64,000 bases of DNA. It comes from Novosphingobium terrae. GTDB taxonomy: Bacteria; Pseudomonadota; Alphaproteobacteria; Sphingomonadales; Sphingomonadaceae. The notes under the pieces were generated by a model. The model ran no database searches. It saw only the letters and a list, made by a program, of their open reading frames with translations, and was not told where the DNA came from. The stretch covers positions 2,976,001 through 3,040,000 of the forward strand of contig NZ_JABVZR010000001.1 in the NCBI RefSeq assembly GCF_017163935.1. The letters run 5' to 3'. The position numbers and the translations under genes were made by a program. Positions 8,243 through 16,902 of the stretch are shown in pieces; position 1 is the first letter of the stretch, and each line of letters begins with the position of its first letter.

Positions 8243-9748
8243 ATGTTTGACGTGGCAATCATTGGCTGCGGGCCTGTCGGCGCGCTGGCGGCGAACCTGC
8301 TTGGCCGCGAGGGGCTGAGCGTGGTGGCGCTGGAAAAGGAGCTGGCGCATTACCCGCTGCCGCGCGCGGTGCATCTGGATCACGAGATGATGCGGCTGTT
8401 CCAGTCGGCAGGCGTGATCGACCGGGTGCTGGGTGATATGGCCGATACGGACGGGCATCTGCATGTCGGCGCTGCGGCTCAGGTGATCCGCTATATGGGC
8501 ACGGTGGGCATGGCGCGGCCCTTCGGCTGGTCCAACGATTACTTCTTCTATCAGCCCGAGCTGGAAGCCCATCTGCGCGAGGGTTTTGCGGGGATGCGCA
8601 ATGTTGCGCTGAAGTTGGGCGCAGCGTTCACCGGCCTGACTCAGGAGGATGGCGCGGTCCACATCGCCTATACGCAGGATGGCAAGGACCAGACCCTGTC
8701 GGCCCGCTGGGTGATCGCCTGTGACGGTTCGCGCAGCCCGGTGCGCAAGGCCTTGGGCGTGGCGCTGGACGATCTGGATTTCGAGGAACCATGGCTGGTG
8801 GTCGATGCCGAGGTGGAAGGGCCCGTCAGCTTCCCCGCGATCAGCGGCGTGCCTGCTCAGGCCGATCTGCAGCGCCTCTCGGTGATGATGTGCGATCCCA
8901 AGCGCCCCGCCACGGTGGTGCCCGGTCGCGGCAACCACCGCCGCTGGGAGTTCATGCTGCTGCCCGGCGAGGACGACACCGCCATGATGCAGCCCGAGGC
9001 CGTCTCGGCGCTGGTCGAGCCATGGATGCAGGGTGTGCCGCATAAGGTCGTGCGCGCCGCCACCTATCGCTTCCACGGGCTGGTCGCGCACAAATGGCAG
9101 GTCGGGAATGTGTTTCTGGCGGGCGATGCCGCGCATCAGACCCCGCCCTTCTTCGGGCAGGGCATGTGCCATGGTCTGCGCGATGTCGCCAATCTGGCAT
9201 GGAAGATGGTGGCCATCGCCAGGGATGGCGCCGACGCCGCCATCCTCGACACCTATCAGCCCGAGCGCGATCCGCATGTGCGCGGCGTGATCGGCGCGGC
9301 GGTGAATGCCGGGCGCTATATCTGCCAGCTCGATCCGGTGCTGGCAGCGCAGCGCGATACGGAGATGGCCCAGCGCGCCGCTTCGGCCACCAAGGAAACC
9401 GCCGCCGATCTGATCCCCGCGATCTCGACCGGCCTCATCGCCGAAGGCACCCCCAGCGCGGGCGAGCGCTTTATCCAGCCCGTGCTGGCCGATGGCAGCA
9501 AGCTGGACGATGTGACCGGCGATGGCTGGCGTCTCTTTGCTCAGGGTGCCGCGCCGGTGGCGGGCATCAATGTGGTGGATCTCGCCACGCTGAATGACAA
9601 GGGCGCCATCACCAACTGGCTGGCTGCCCGCAGCACCCCTGCCGTGCTGGTGCGCCCCGATCACTATGTCTTCGGCACCGGCACCGCCGAAAGCCTGATT
9701 GCCCGGCGCGCCGCCCTGCTGGGCCTCACCATGGAGAAAGCCGCATGA
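8243..9748 (+). CDS. FAD-dependent aromatic monooxygenase (MhpA / PheA-like hydroxylase)
   Basis: A 501-residue flavoprotein hydroxylase of the class that adds a hydroxyl group to phenolic rings. The N-terminal Rossmann motif is IIGCGPVGALAANLL, followed by LEKE for the ribose of FAD; a central ACDGSRSPVRKALGV matches the second FAD/NADPH motif, and VFLAGDAAHQTPPFFGQGM is the GD motif that contacts the flavin ribityl chain. The thioredoxin-like C-terminal domain expected in this subfamily spans roughly the last 100 residues. Start 8243 is chosen because AGGG lies eight bases upstream; ATG at 8237 is too close to it. Its stop overlaps the next start (ATGA). With the downstream extradiol dioxygenase it would convert a monophenol to a catechol and then open the ring. 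Confidence 0.9.
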   Translation: MFDVAIIGCGPVGALAANLLGREGLSVVALEKELAHYPLPRAVHLDHEMMRLFQSAGVIDRVLGDMADTDGHLHVGAAAQVIRYMGTVGMARPFGWSNDYFFYQPELEAHLREGFAGMRNVALKLGAAFTGLTQEDGAVHIAYTQDGKDQTLSARWVIACDGSRSPVRKALGVALDDLDFEEPWLVVDAEVEGPVSFPAISGVPAQADLQRLSVMMCDPKRPATVVPGRGNHRRWEFMLLPGEDDTAMMQPEAVSALVEPWMQGVPHKVVRAATYRFHGLVAHKWQVGNVFLAGDAAHQTPPFFGQGMCHGLRDVANLAWKMVAIARDGADAAILDTYQPERDPHVRGVIGAAVNAGRYICQLDPVLAAQRDTEMAQRAASATKETAADLIPAISTGLIAEGTPSAGERFIQPVLADGSKLDDVTGDGWRLFAQGAAPVAGINVVDLATLNDKGAITNWLAARSTPAVLVRPDHYVFGTGTAESLIARRAALLGLTMEKAA

Positions 9749-10158
9749 GCGCCCTCACCCTTGCCACAGCTCAGGCGATGATCGCCGGGGCGCTGGCCGA
9801 TGCCCGCGCGCAAAGCCTCAAGCCGCTGGCCGTCATCGTGCTGGATGCGGGCGGTCACCCCATCGCCTTCGCGCGTGAGGATGGCGCCAGCTTTGCCCGG
9901 CTCGATATCGCCCGCGCCAAGGCCGCAGGCGCTCTGGCCATGGATGCCGACACTTCGGTGCTGGCCGAACGCGCCAAGGGCAATCCCGTATTCTTCCAGA
10001 GCGTTAGCGTTGTGCTGGATGGGCGTATCGCCTTCTCGCCCGGCGGCGTGCTGGTGAAGAGCGAAGGGCAGATCGTGGGTGCCGTGGGGATCAGCGGCGA
10101 CACGGGTGAAAATGACGAAGTGGCGGCCAAGGCGGGCATTGCCGCCGCCGGATTTTAA
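9745..10158 (+). CDS. GlcG/HbpS-family protein
   Basis: A 137-residue protein of the GlcG/HbpS (DUF336) family, recognisable from PLAVIVLDAGGHPIAFARED near the N-terminus, the following IARAKAAGALAM helix, and the late GGVLVKSEGQIVGAVGISG. Members bind haem or small ligands and recur in catabolic operons without an agreed role. It has no signal peptide and overlaps the hydroxylase by four bases (ATGA), so it is translationally coupled to it. It might protect or reload an oxidative enzyme of the operon; that is an inference. Confidence 0.85.
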   Translation: MSALTLATAQAMIAGALADARAQSLKPLAVIVLDAGGHPIAFAREDGASFARLDIARAKAAGALAMDADTSVLAERAKGNPVFFQSVSVVLDGRIAFSPGGVLVKSEGQIVGAVGISGDTGENDEVAAKAGIAAAGF

Positions 10159-10169
10159 GGACCAAGCCC

Positions 10170-11084
10170 ATGATGAAACTTCGCAGCATCGAACTGGCCC
10201 TGCCCGGCGCGGCTCAGGCCCATCAGTGGATGATCGACATCTGGGGCTGCGCCGATGGCGGCCAGCAGGATGGCACCTTCTATCTGCGCGGCAGCGGCAC
10301 CTTCCCCTATCTGGTGGCCTTCACCGAAAGCCCCGAGCGTTTCGTGCGCTCCACCACCTTCATCTGCTCGCAGGACCGGCTTGAGCAGATCGCGCAGGTC
10401 GCCGCCGAAAAGGGCCTCAACGCAGCCCCCACCATCAGCCGCGATCCGGGCGGCGGGGCGGGTCTGGTGGTCGAACTGGCCGAGGGCGAGTTGCTGCGCT
10501 TCCTCGTCGGCGCCACAGAGGTCGAGCCTCTGGCCAGCCACCCCGCCTATGCCCTGCGCGATGTGCCAGTGAAGCTGACCCATGTGGTCTTCAACGCCGC
10601 CGATGCAGAGGCCAGCGGGGATCTGGTGGAAGAGGTGCTGGGCTTCCGCGTTTCGGACCGCACCAAGGGCATGGTCTTCGTGCGCTGCAACGATGCGCAT
10701 CACTCCACCGCCTTTGCCCGCGCCGGTTTCTCCAGCCTCAACCATATCGCCTTCGAGATGGAGGATCTGGACGCGGTGATGCGCGGCATCGGCCGCATGC
10801 GCGACCACAAGTTCGCCCCGGCATGGGGTCCGGGCCGCCATGGTCCGGGCGACAATGTCTATGCCTATTACATCGCGCCGTTTGGCCCGGTGATCGAATA
10901 CTCCACCCCGGTCAACAAGGTGGACGAGACCTATCCCACCGGCGCGCCCGATGACTGGACTTGGCCGGAAAACCGCATCGACCAGTGGGGCATCTCCGAC
11001 AAGGATTTTGCCGGCCTGCGCAGCGCCGAGGAGGCCTTCCGCTTCCGCCGCGAATGGGAGCCGGCCCCGATCCTCTCCGCCTGA
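10170..11084 (+). CDS. Type I extradiol ring-cleavage dioxygenase (VOC superfamily)
   Basis: A 304-residue protein with two vicinal-oxygen-chelate modules. The C-terminal module keeps a complete extradiol active site by position: metal ligands H138 (KLTHVVFN), H192 (LNHIAFE) and E243 (VIEYST), plus acid-base residues matching the BphC family, H177/H178 (NDAHHSTAF), H224 (GPGRHGPGDN) and Y233/Y234. I therefore call a functional Fe(II) or Mn(II) catechol dioxygenase and not merely a VOC fold protein. It follows GlcG by 11 bases with AAGGA upstream; a second ATG at 10173 is equally possible. It sits between a phenol hydroxylase and a fumarylacetoacetate-hydrolase-type enzyme, the usual order of meta-cleavage. 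Confidence 0.88.
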   Translation: MMKLRSIELALPGAAQAHQWMIDIWGCADGGQQDGTFYLRGSGTFPYLVAFTESPERFVRSTTFICSQDRLEQIAQVAAEKGLNAAPTISRDPGGGAGLVVELAEGELLRFLVGATEVEPLASHPAYALRDVPVKLTHVVFNAADAEASGDLVEEVLGFRVSDRTKGMVFVRCNDAHHSTAFARAGFSSLNHIAFEMEDLDAVMRGIGRMRDHKFAPAWGPGRHGPGDNVYAYYIAPFGPVIEYSTPVNKVDETYPTGAPDDWTWPENRIDQWGISDKDFAGLRSAEEAFRFRREWEPAPILSA

Positions 11085-11112
11085 TCGCACCATCACAGAA
11101 AGACCCGAACCC

Positions 11113-11943
11113 ATGCGTTACATCAGCTTCCGCCGCCCCGATGGCACTCCCTCCTATGGCCGTCTTGAAGGCGAGACCGTGATCGATCTGGCCAGCGCCG
11201 CCACGCCCGATCTGAAGGCCGCCATCGCTCAGGATGCGCTGGGCGCGCTGACCGATGGCGCCAGCTATGCGCTGCAGGATGTCGTGCTGCTGCCGCTCAT
11301 CCCCAACCCCGAGAAAATCCTCTGCGTGGGCCTGAACTATGCCAGCCACGTCAAGGAAACCGGGCGCGAGCAGAAGGAGCATCCCGCCATCTTCCAGCGC
11401 TGGAACGATACGCTGATCGCCGATGGCCAGCCGATGGTCCGCCCGCCCGAAAGCATCCGCTTCGACTATGAGGGCGAGCTGGCCATCATCATCGGCAAGC
11501 CGGGCCGTCGCATCGCGCCGGAAAACGCCTGGGACCATATCGCGGGCTATGCCGCCTTTAACGACGGCAGCGTGCGCGATTGGCAGCGCCACAACATCCA
11601 GTTCACGCCGGGCAAGAACTGGCCCGCCACCGGCGCTTTCGGCCCCGCGCTGGTCACCCCCGACGAGATCGAGGATCTGGGCGCCATTCGCGTGCAGACC
11701 CGCCTCAACGGCGAGCTGGTGCAGGATCAGCCGGTCTCCGACATGATCTGGGATATCCCGACCGTCATCGCCTATTGCTCCACCTTCACCCAGCTCAACC
11801 CCGGCGATGTGATCGCCACCGGCACGCCGGGCGGCGTGGGCGACAAGCGCACCCCCGCCCTCTACATGAAGGCCGGCGACACGGTGGAAGTCTCCTGCGG
11901 CACCATCGGCACGATCACCAACCGCATCATCGACGAAATCTGA
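11113..11943 (+). CDS. Fumarylacetoacetate hydrolase family protein
   Basis: A 276-residue FAH-superfamily hydrolase or decarboxylase. The conserved core begins at about residue 70 with KILCVGLNYASHVKETG, and metal-binding acidic residues lie in FDYEGELAIIIGK and FNDGSVRDWQ, followed by GDVIATGTPGGVG. Relatives hydrolyse C-C bonds of acylpyruvates or act on meta-cleavage products. The start at 11113 is the first ATG giving the family N-terminus (MRYISFRRPDG), 28 bases after the dioxygenase stop. It probably handles a late ring-fission product. Confidence 0.88.
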   Translation: MRYISFRRPDGTPSYGRLEGETVIDLASAATPDLKAAIAQDALGALTDGASYALQDVVLLPLIPNPEKILCVGLNYASHVKETGREQKEHPAIFQRWNDTLIADGQPMVRPPESIRFDYEGELAIIIGKPGRRIAPENAWDHIAGYAAFNDGSVRDWQRHNIQFTPGKNWPATGAFGPALVTPDEIEDLGAIRVQTRLNGELVQDQPVSDMIWDIPTVIAYCSTFTQLNPGDVIATGTPGGVGDKRTPALYMKAGDTVEVSCGTIGTITNRIIDEI

Positions 11944-12014
11944 CCCGGCACGGGGGCGCCGCCGGGTGGCGCCCCGACGCCGATCAACAACAAGAACCCA
12001 AAGGGAGAGACCCA

Positions 12015-14237
12015 ATGATCACCATCAAGCATGCCGCCATGCTGTCGGGCGTCGCGCTGAGCGCGCTGAGCCTGCCCGCCATGGCCCAGACCGCCGCCCC
12101 GCAGGCCGCAGACGCCCCCAGCCCGAACGAGATCGTCGTGACCGCCCAGCGCCGCGCCGAAAGCGTGACCAAGGTTCCCATCTCGATCACCGTGGCCGAT
12201 GGCGCCCAGCTGGAGCGCCAGCAGGTCAACACCATCAACGATCTCAACCGCATCGCCCCCTCGCTGGAAATTCAGGCCGCTCCGGGCCAGAACACCGGCG
12301 GCGGCGGCGCGATCCGCGGCATCGGCACCCAGACCTTCTCGGCGGGCGCGGTGGCGTCGGTCGGCGTGGTGGTCGATCAGGTCAGCCAGGGCAATGCCAA
12401 CATCTCCAACCTGTTCGACGTGGCGCGCGTGGAAGTGCTCAAGGGTCCGCAGGGCACGCTGTTCGGCCTGACCACCTCGGCCGGCGTCATCAACATCACC
12501 ACCAACAAGCCCGAATTCGACAAGATCAGCGGCCGTGTGCGCACCGAACTGTCGAATGCCGGCACGGCTGGCTCCGGCTCGGGCAATCAGGTGGTGCAGG
12601 GCGTGATCAACGTGCCGCTGGCCAGCAACATGGCCGTGCGCGTCTCGGCCTTCACCAACCTGCTGCAGGGCCCCGATTACAACACCGCCACCAGCAAATA
12701 TGCCCGCACCGACACATGGGGCCTGCGCGGCCGCCTGCGCTGGGAGCCCACCGATCGCCTCTCGGTCAACATCGCGGGTGATTACAGCGACACGCGCGTC
12801 GCCGATGGCGGCAATTTCATCACCTTCGTCAAGGCCGCCAGCGGCTATGTCGCCAATCTGGCGAGCTGCGGCGTGACCGCTGCCGAGGGCAACCGCAACT
12901 TCTGCACCACCAATCACTATGTCGACCACCAGTACACCGGCGGCGGCTCTTTGCAGCTGGATTATCAGGCCGATCCCTTCACGGTGACCTCGGTCACCTC
13001 TTACCGCAAGAGCCTGGAATCGGGCGAAGGCGCCGCGCATGACGTGTTCCGCATCGATCCGCTCAGCCTGCATGTGATCAATCAGGGCGTGCATCGTCCG
13101 CTCAACCTGTTCACGCAGGAGCTGCGCGTCGCCAACTCCGGCAGCCATCTGATCGACTACACCGCCGGCCTGTTCTATTCGAGCCAGGTCCAGAGCCGCG
13201 ATTCCGAAGCGCTGACGGTCAATGCCGAAGTGGCGCCCAATTTCTACTTCCCGGTCGTCAACTCCGGGACCGGGGCCTTCCATGTATCCGACACCTCGAT
13301 GGCACTTTTCGCCCAGACCACGATCCATGCCGCCGAAAAGCTGCGGCTGATCGCGGGCGGGCGCTACACCTGGGACGGGTTGAAGCTCGACACTTTCGCC
13401 GGGCCGATCACCGGCACCGCCAACAGCCATGCCGGGCTGGATGTGAACAACTTCTCGTGGAAGCTGGGCGGCCAGTATGATCTGGCGCGCAAGACGATGG
13501 TCTATGCCACGGTGGCACGCGGCTTCAAGGGCGGGCAGATCACCACGCCGGTCGCCGCATCGCCCTATGTGGTGCAGCCTGAAATCCCCACCTCCTACGA
13601 ACTGGGCCTGAAGAGCACGATCCTGGGCGGCTGGGTGCTGGATGCCGACCTGTTCTATGAAAAGATCAAGAACTTCCAGGCGCAGAGCTGCATCACCGTC
13701 AATTCGGCGATCTCCTGCACCACCAGCAACATCAATGGCGTGAAGTCGCGCGGCGCCGAAATCGACCTCTATGGCAAGGTGACGAAGAACCTGTCGCTGA
13801 ACACCGGCTTTATCTGGGCCAAGGCGACCTATCCCAAGGGCTATATCGGCACCGATGGCGTCAACATCGGCGACACGCAGCTGGCCTATGCGCCCGAATA
13901 CAAGTTCACCCTTTCGGGCGAATACACCCACCGTCTGACCGACAGCGTCAACGGCTTCTTCGCGGCGGACACCGTGTGGAAATCGCGGGTGCGCTATGAG
14001 GCCAATGCGATTTCGGATTCGACCTTCCGCCCGCACTGGACCGTGGGTGGCCGCGTGGGTGTGCGCACCGCCAACGATCGCCTGACCGCCGCCATCTTCG
14101 TGCGCAACCTGTTCAACGTGCATGAGCCGGTGCTGATGCAGAGCGGCTATCCCGACAGCGGTTCGGCCAATGTCGGCGCGCTGTATGGGCCGCAGTCCTT
14201 CCGCACGGTGGGCCTGTCGCTCGACGGCAAATTCTGA
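12015..14237 (+). CDS. TonB-dependent outer-membrane receptor of the aromatic operon
   Basis: A 740-residue receptor. The signal peptide ends at LPAMAQ, a TonB-box-like EIVVTAQRRAE follows, then the plug domain (GGAIRGIGTQTF, ARVEVLKGPQGTLFGLTTS) and a beta-barrel ending in the outer-membrane signature FRTVGLSLDGKF with a terminal phenylalanine. GGGAGA lies just upstream of the start. It is 71 bases after the FAH gene in the same operon and is followed by a strong hairpin at 14245-14277. The likely cargo is the aromatic glycoside or its aglycone; siderophore uptake is less likely in this context. Confidence 0.9.
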   Translation: MITIKHAAMLSGVALSALSLPAMAQTAAPQAADAPSPNEIVVTAQRRAESVTKVPISITVADGAQLERQQVNTINDLNRIAPSLEIQAAPGQNTGGGGAIRGIGTQTFSAGAVASVGVVVDQVSQGNANISNLFDVARVEVLKGPQGTLFGLTTSAGVINITTNKPEFDKISGRVRTELSNAGTAGSGSGNQVVQGVINVPLASNMAVRVSAFTNLLQGPDYNTATSKYARTDTWGLRGRLRWEPTDRLSVNIAGDYSDTRVADGGNFITFVKAASGYVANLASCGVTAAEGNRNFCTTNHYVDHQYTGGGSLQLDYQADPFTVTSVTSYRKSLESGEGAAHDVFRIDPLSLHVINQGVHRPLNLFTQELRVANSGSHLIDYTAGLFYSSQVQSRDSEALTVNAEVAPNFYFPVVNSGTGAFHVSDTSMALFAQTTIHAAEKLRLIAGGRYTWDGLKLDTFAGPITGTANSHAGLDVNNFSWKLGGQYDLARKTMVYATVARGFKGGQITTPVAASPYVVQPEIPTSYELGLKSTILGGWVLDADLFYEKIKNFQAQSCITVNSAISCTTSNINGVKSRGAEIDLYGKVTKNLSLNTGFIWAKATYPKGYIGTDGVNIGDTQLAYAPEYKFTLSGEYTHRLTDSVNGFFAADTVWKSRVRYEANAISDSTFRPHWTVGGRVGVRTANDRLTAAIFVRNLFNVHEPVLMQSGYPDSGSANVGALYGPQSFRTVGLSLDGKF

Positions 14238-14244
14238 TGAAACG

Positions 14245-14277
14245 GGGGCGGAGGGCTTGAAGCGCTCCGCCCCTTTT
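14245..14277 (+). terminator. Intrinsic terminator after TonB receptor
   Basis: GGGGCGGAG and CTCCGCCCC form a perfect nine-base stem around an 11-base loop, followed by TTTT. It lies eight bases after the receptor stop and 24 bases before the esterase start. With only four T it may attenuate and not fully stop transcription into the esterase and GH1 genes. Confidence 0.75.
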
Positions 14278-14300
14278 GCTGAACGACAGGATGCCGAGCC

Positions 14301-15158
14301 ATGAGCCAGCGTGACATTGCCAAAGCCATCACCGCGATGGGCACCGGGCTTGGCCCGGATGTGCTGACCGCCTGCCGCGCCCTGTTCGATGCGGAACAGC
14401 GCGCCGGAGAGGTTCCCCCCAGCGCCCGCGATATCGCCTATGGGCCGCATGAAAGGCACAGGCTGGACTTCTATGGGGCGCGAGACGAGGTTTTGAAGCC
14501 CGTGCTGCTCTTCGTCCATGGCGGCGGCTTCGTGCTGGGTGACAAGGGCGAGAAGGAGCCCGGCGACTGGCCCAATGCCGCTGTCGGCATGATGGCCGCA
14601 AAGCTGGGCATGGTGGGGGCGGTGATGAATTATCGCCTTGCCCCCGATCATCTCTGGCCTGCGGGCAGCGAGGATGTGGGTGCTGCCGTCGACTGGCTGC
14701 GCGCCCATGCTGCGCAGCATGGCGGCGATCCGGAGCGGATCGTGCTGCTGGGCACCTCGGCGGGGGCGGTGCATGTCGCGGGCTTTTTGCGGCTGCGCGG
14801 CGATCATGCCGATCTGGTTCGGGGGGCGGTGCTGCTCTCCGGGCTTTATGGCTACACCCCGCTCGATCCCAAGGATGAGCGTTACTATGGCGCGCCCGAA
14901 ACCTATGCCGGGAAGATGCCGCGTGAGGCGGTGGCCGCCACCACCCTGCCGCTGCTGCTGGCCTGCGCCCAGTTCGACCCGCCGCGCTTTCAGGCCGAAT
15001 TCCTGGGGCTGATGACCGAGCGGCTGGAGCGCCATGCCGCCATGCCGCGCTCGGTCACGCTTTCGGGCCACAATCACTACACCATGGCGATGCATCTGGG
15101 CACGGCGGACCGCCGTCTGGCCGATGAGATCGCCGGTTTTGTTGAGGATATCACATGA
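14301..15158 (+). CDS. Alpha/beta-hydrolase (HSL-type carboxylesterase)
   Basis: A 285-residue cytoplasmic alpha/beta-hydrolase of the hormone-sensitive-lipase or kynurenine-formamidase type. The oxyanion motif HGGGF is at residues 73-77 and the nucleophile elbow GTSAG has its serine at 153; NYRLAPDHLWPAG between them is typical. A candidate catalytic aspartate is in CAQFDPPRF and the histidine in SGHNHYTMAM. It overlaps the GH1 gene by four bases (ATGA). In an aromatic glycoside pathway it could remove acyl or methyl ester groups, but its substrate is unknown. Confidence 0.85.
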   Translation: MSQRDIAKAITAMGTGLGPDVLTACRALFDAEQRAGEVPPSARDIAYGPHERHRLDFYGARDEVLKPVLLFVHGGGFVLGDKGEKEPGDWPNAAVGMMAAKLGMVGAVMNYRLAPDHLWPAGSEDVGAAVDWLRAHAAQHGGDPERIVLLGTSAGAVHVAGFLRLRGDHADLVRGAVLLSGLYGYTPLDPKDERYYGAPETYAGKMPREAVAATTLPLLLACAQFDPPRFQAEFLGLMTERLERHAAMPRSVTLSGHNHYTMAMHLGTADRRLADEIAGFVEDIT

Positions 15159-16480
15159 TCGACCCCCAGATTTCCAGGCGCACCCTGATCGCCGGTGCCG
15201 CTGCTCTGGCCGCCACGCCCGCCTTTGCGGCCACCGCCAAAGTCACCACCGGCAAGGCGTTCCCCAAGGGCTTCCTGTGGGGCGCCGCCACGGCGGGTCA
15301 CCAGATCGAGGGCAACAACACCAATTCCGACCAATGGCTGCTGGAAAACGTCCAGCCCACCATCACCGGCGCGCCCTCGGGCGATGCGGTGAACAGCTTC
15401 GATCTGTGGCGCGACGATCTCGATCTGGTGAAGAGCATCGGCCTCAACGCCTTCCGCTTCAGTCTGGAATGGGCGCGCATCGAACCCGAGCCCGGCATGT
15501 TCTCCCGCGCCATGCTGGACCATTACAAGGCGATCATCGATGGCTGCCATGCGCGCGGCATCGCGCCGGTGGTGACCTTCAACCATTACACCACGCCGCG
15601 CTGGTTCGCGGCGCAGGGTGGCTGGCTGCATCCGCAGGCCGCCGATCTCTTCACCCGCTTCTGCGACCATGCGGCCAAGCATCTGGCAGGCGGCATGGCG
15701 GTTGCGCTGACGCTCAACGAGCCCAATCTGCCGCGTCTGCTGCCCTTTGTGCTGCCGCCGCAGTTCATCGGCGGGCTGCGCGCCAATCTGGCGGCAGCGG
15801 CCAAGGCGGCGGGCGTGCCGCGCTATGTGGTGGCCAACACCGTGCTGCCCGAGGATGTGCCCGCGCTGACCGCCGCGATGATCAAGGGCCACCATGCAGC
15901 CCGCGATGCCATCAAGGCGGTGCGCCCCGATCTGCCGGTGGGCTTCAGCCTGTCCATTGCCGACGATCAGGCGGTGGGCGAAGGCTCCATCCGCGACAAG
16001 ATGCGCGGCGAACTCTACGGCGCATGGCTGGAAGTGGCGCGCAGCGACGATTTCGTGGCGATCCAGAACTATGAGCGCATCCTGTGGGGCAAGGACGGGC
16101 GCCTGCCCGCGCCCGAGGGCTCGGTGCGCAATTTCCGGGGCGCGGAGGTCTATGCCCCCTCGCTGGCGGGCGCGGCGCGCTATGCCCATCAGGCCACCGG
16201 CAAGCCGGTGCTGATCACCGAGCATGGCGTGGGCACCAATGATGACACCATCCGCGCCAATCTGATCCGCGATGGGTTGCGCGATCTGCGTCAGGCCATG
16301 GCCGAGGGGCTGCCGGTGCAGGGCTATATCCACTGGACGCTGATGGACAATTACGAGTGGGGCACCGGCGTTGGCGAGGCCAATTTCGGTCTGGCCAGTG
16401 TCGATCGCACCAGCTTCAAGCGCACCCCCAAGCCGAGCGCCGCCGTGCTGGGCACCATCGCGCGCAACAATTCCCTTTAA
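15155..16480 (+). CDS. GH1 beta-glucosidase-like glycoside hydrolase, exported
   Basis: A 441-residue family 1 glycoside hydrolase with a Tat-like signal (SRRTLIAGAAALAATPAFA). GH1 landmarks are in order: FPKGFLWGAATAGHQIEG near residue 36, NAFRFSLEWARIEP, then TLNEPN with acid/base E189, and the nucleophile region LITEHGVGT with E356. The usual nucleophile motif is ITENG; here the asparagine is a histidine, while the glutamate is kept. The family hydrolyses beta-glucosides, including phenolic glucosides. It is the last gene of the operon, coupled to the esterase, and is followed by a hairpin at 16487-16524. Release of glucose from a phenolic glycoside in the periplasm is the simplest role. 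Confidence 0.88.
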   Translation: MIDPQISRRTLIAGAAALAATPAFAATAKVTTGKAFPKGFLWGAATAGHQIEGNNTNSDQWLLENVQPTITGAPSGDAVNSFDLWRDDLDLVKSIGLNAFRFSLEWARIEPEPGMFSRAMLDHYKAIIDGCHARGIAPVVTFNHYTTPRWFAAQGGWLHPQAADLFTRFCDHAAKHLAGGMAVALTLNEPNLPRLLPFVLPPQFIGGLRANLAAAAKAAGVPRYVVANTVLPEDVPALTAAMIKGHHAARDAIKAVRPDLPVGFSLSIADDQAVGEGSIRDKMRGELYGAWLEVARSDDFVAIQNYERILWGKDGRLPAPEGSVRNFRGAEVYAPSLAGAARYAHQATGKPVLITEHGVGTNDDTIRANLIRDGLRDLRQAMAEGLPVQGYIHWTLMDNYEWGTGVGEANFGLASVDRTSFKRTPKPSAAVLGTIARNNSL

Positions 16481-16486
16481 GACTGT

Positions 16487-16524
16487 CATGGGGGGCGGGA
16501 GGCACAGATCCTCTCGCCCCCATG
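16487..16524 (+). terminator. Hairpin after GH1, operon end
   Basis: CATGGGGGGCGGGAG and CTCTCGCCCCCATG pair with a few irregularities around a short loop, just after the GH1 stop. There is no proper T-tract, only TCTCTTT. It probably closes the 6961-16480 transcription unit. Confidence 0.55.
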
Positions 16525-16902
16525 TCTCTTTGGCGCCGTGTGATCGCGCCTGTGTGACGGCCATGGCGACTCGATGCGCCAAAGGCTCACATGATGAACA
16601 TATATTTCACCATGAGATCTTGTTATAAGCGCCAGGCGAAGGCCGTTTCACGCCTTTGCCTGGCGCCATGCTGCGCCGCCAGAATTCCCATAAAAATCTG
16701 AAAATAAGTCATTAAATCGCGCCAGACATCATGTTTGAGCGCGTCTTTTTGCGCGTCATCTTTCCATCGCCACCGCCTGCCTCTCGCGATGCCCTGTGCT
16801 CTTGCCAACCTCCATCCGGCTTGATAGAAGTTCACAAATAGAATGTTAGTCTCATATATTGATACATCAAGATGAGGCATATTAGGGGATGGGACTGAAA
16901 GA
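16525..16902. promoter_or_regulatory. Non-coding upstream region of TonB receptor
   Basis: About 380 bases without a convincing gene. It is AT-richer than its surroundings and contains two stretches resembling the pectin-locus motif: CATATATTTCACCATG at 16599-16614 and TCATATATTGATACATC at 16852-16868. It probably carries the promoter and regulatory sites of the receptor at 16903. Confidence 0.4.

Noticed and set aside
11862-15095. Very long antisense open frame (over 1000 codons) opposite the TonB receptor and esterase
   Set aside because: It mirrors real genes on the other strand with intact motifs; its sequence is low-complexity Ala/Gly/Arg/His-rich, as expected from GC-biased codons. The same holds for long antisense frames opposite the GH106, PL26-like and FtsX genes.
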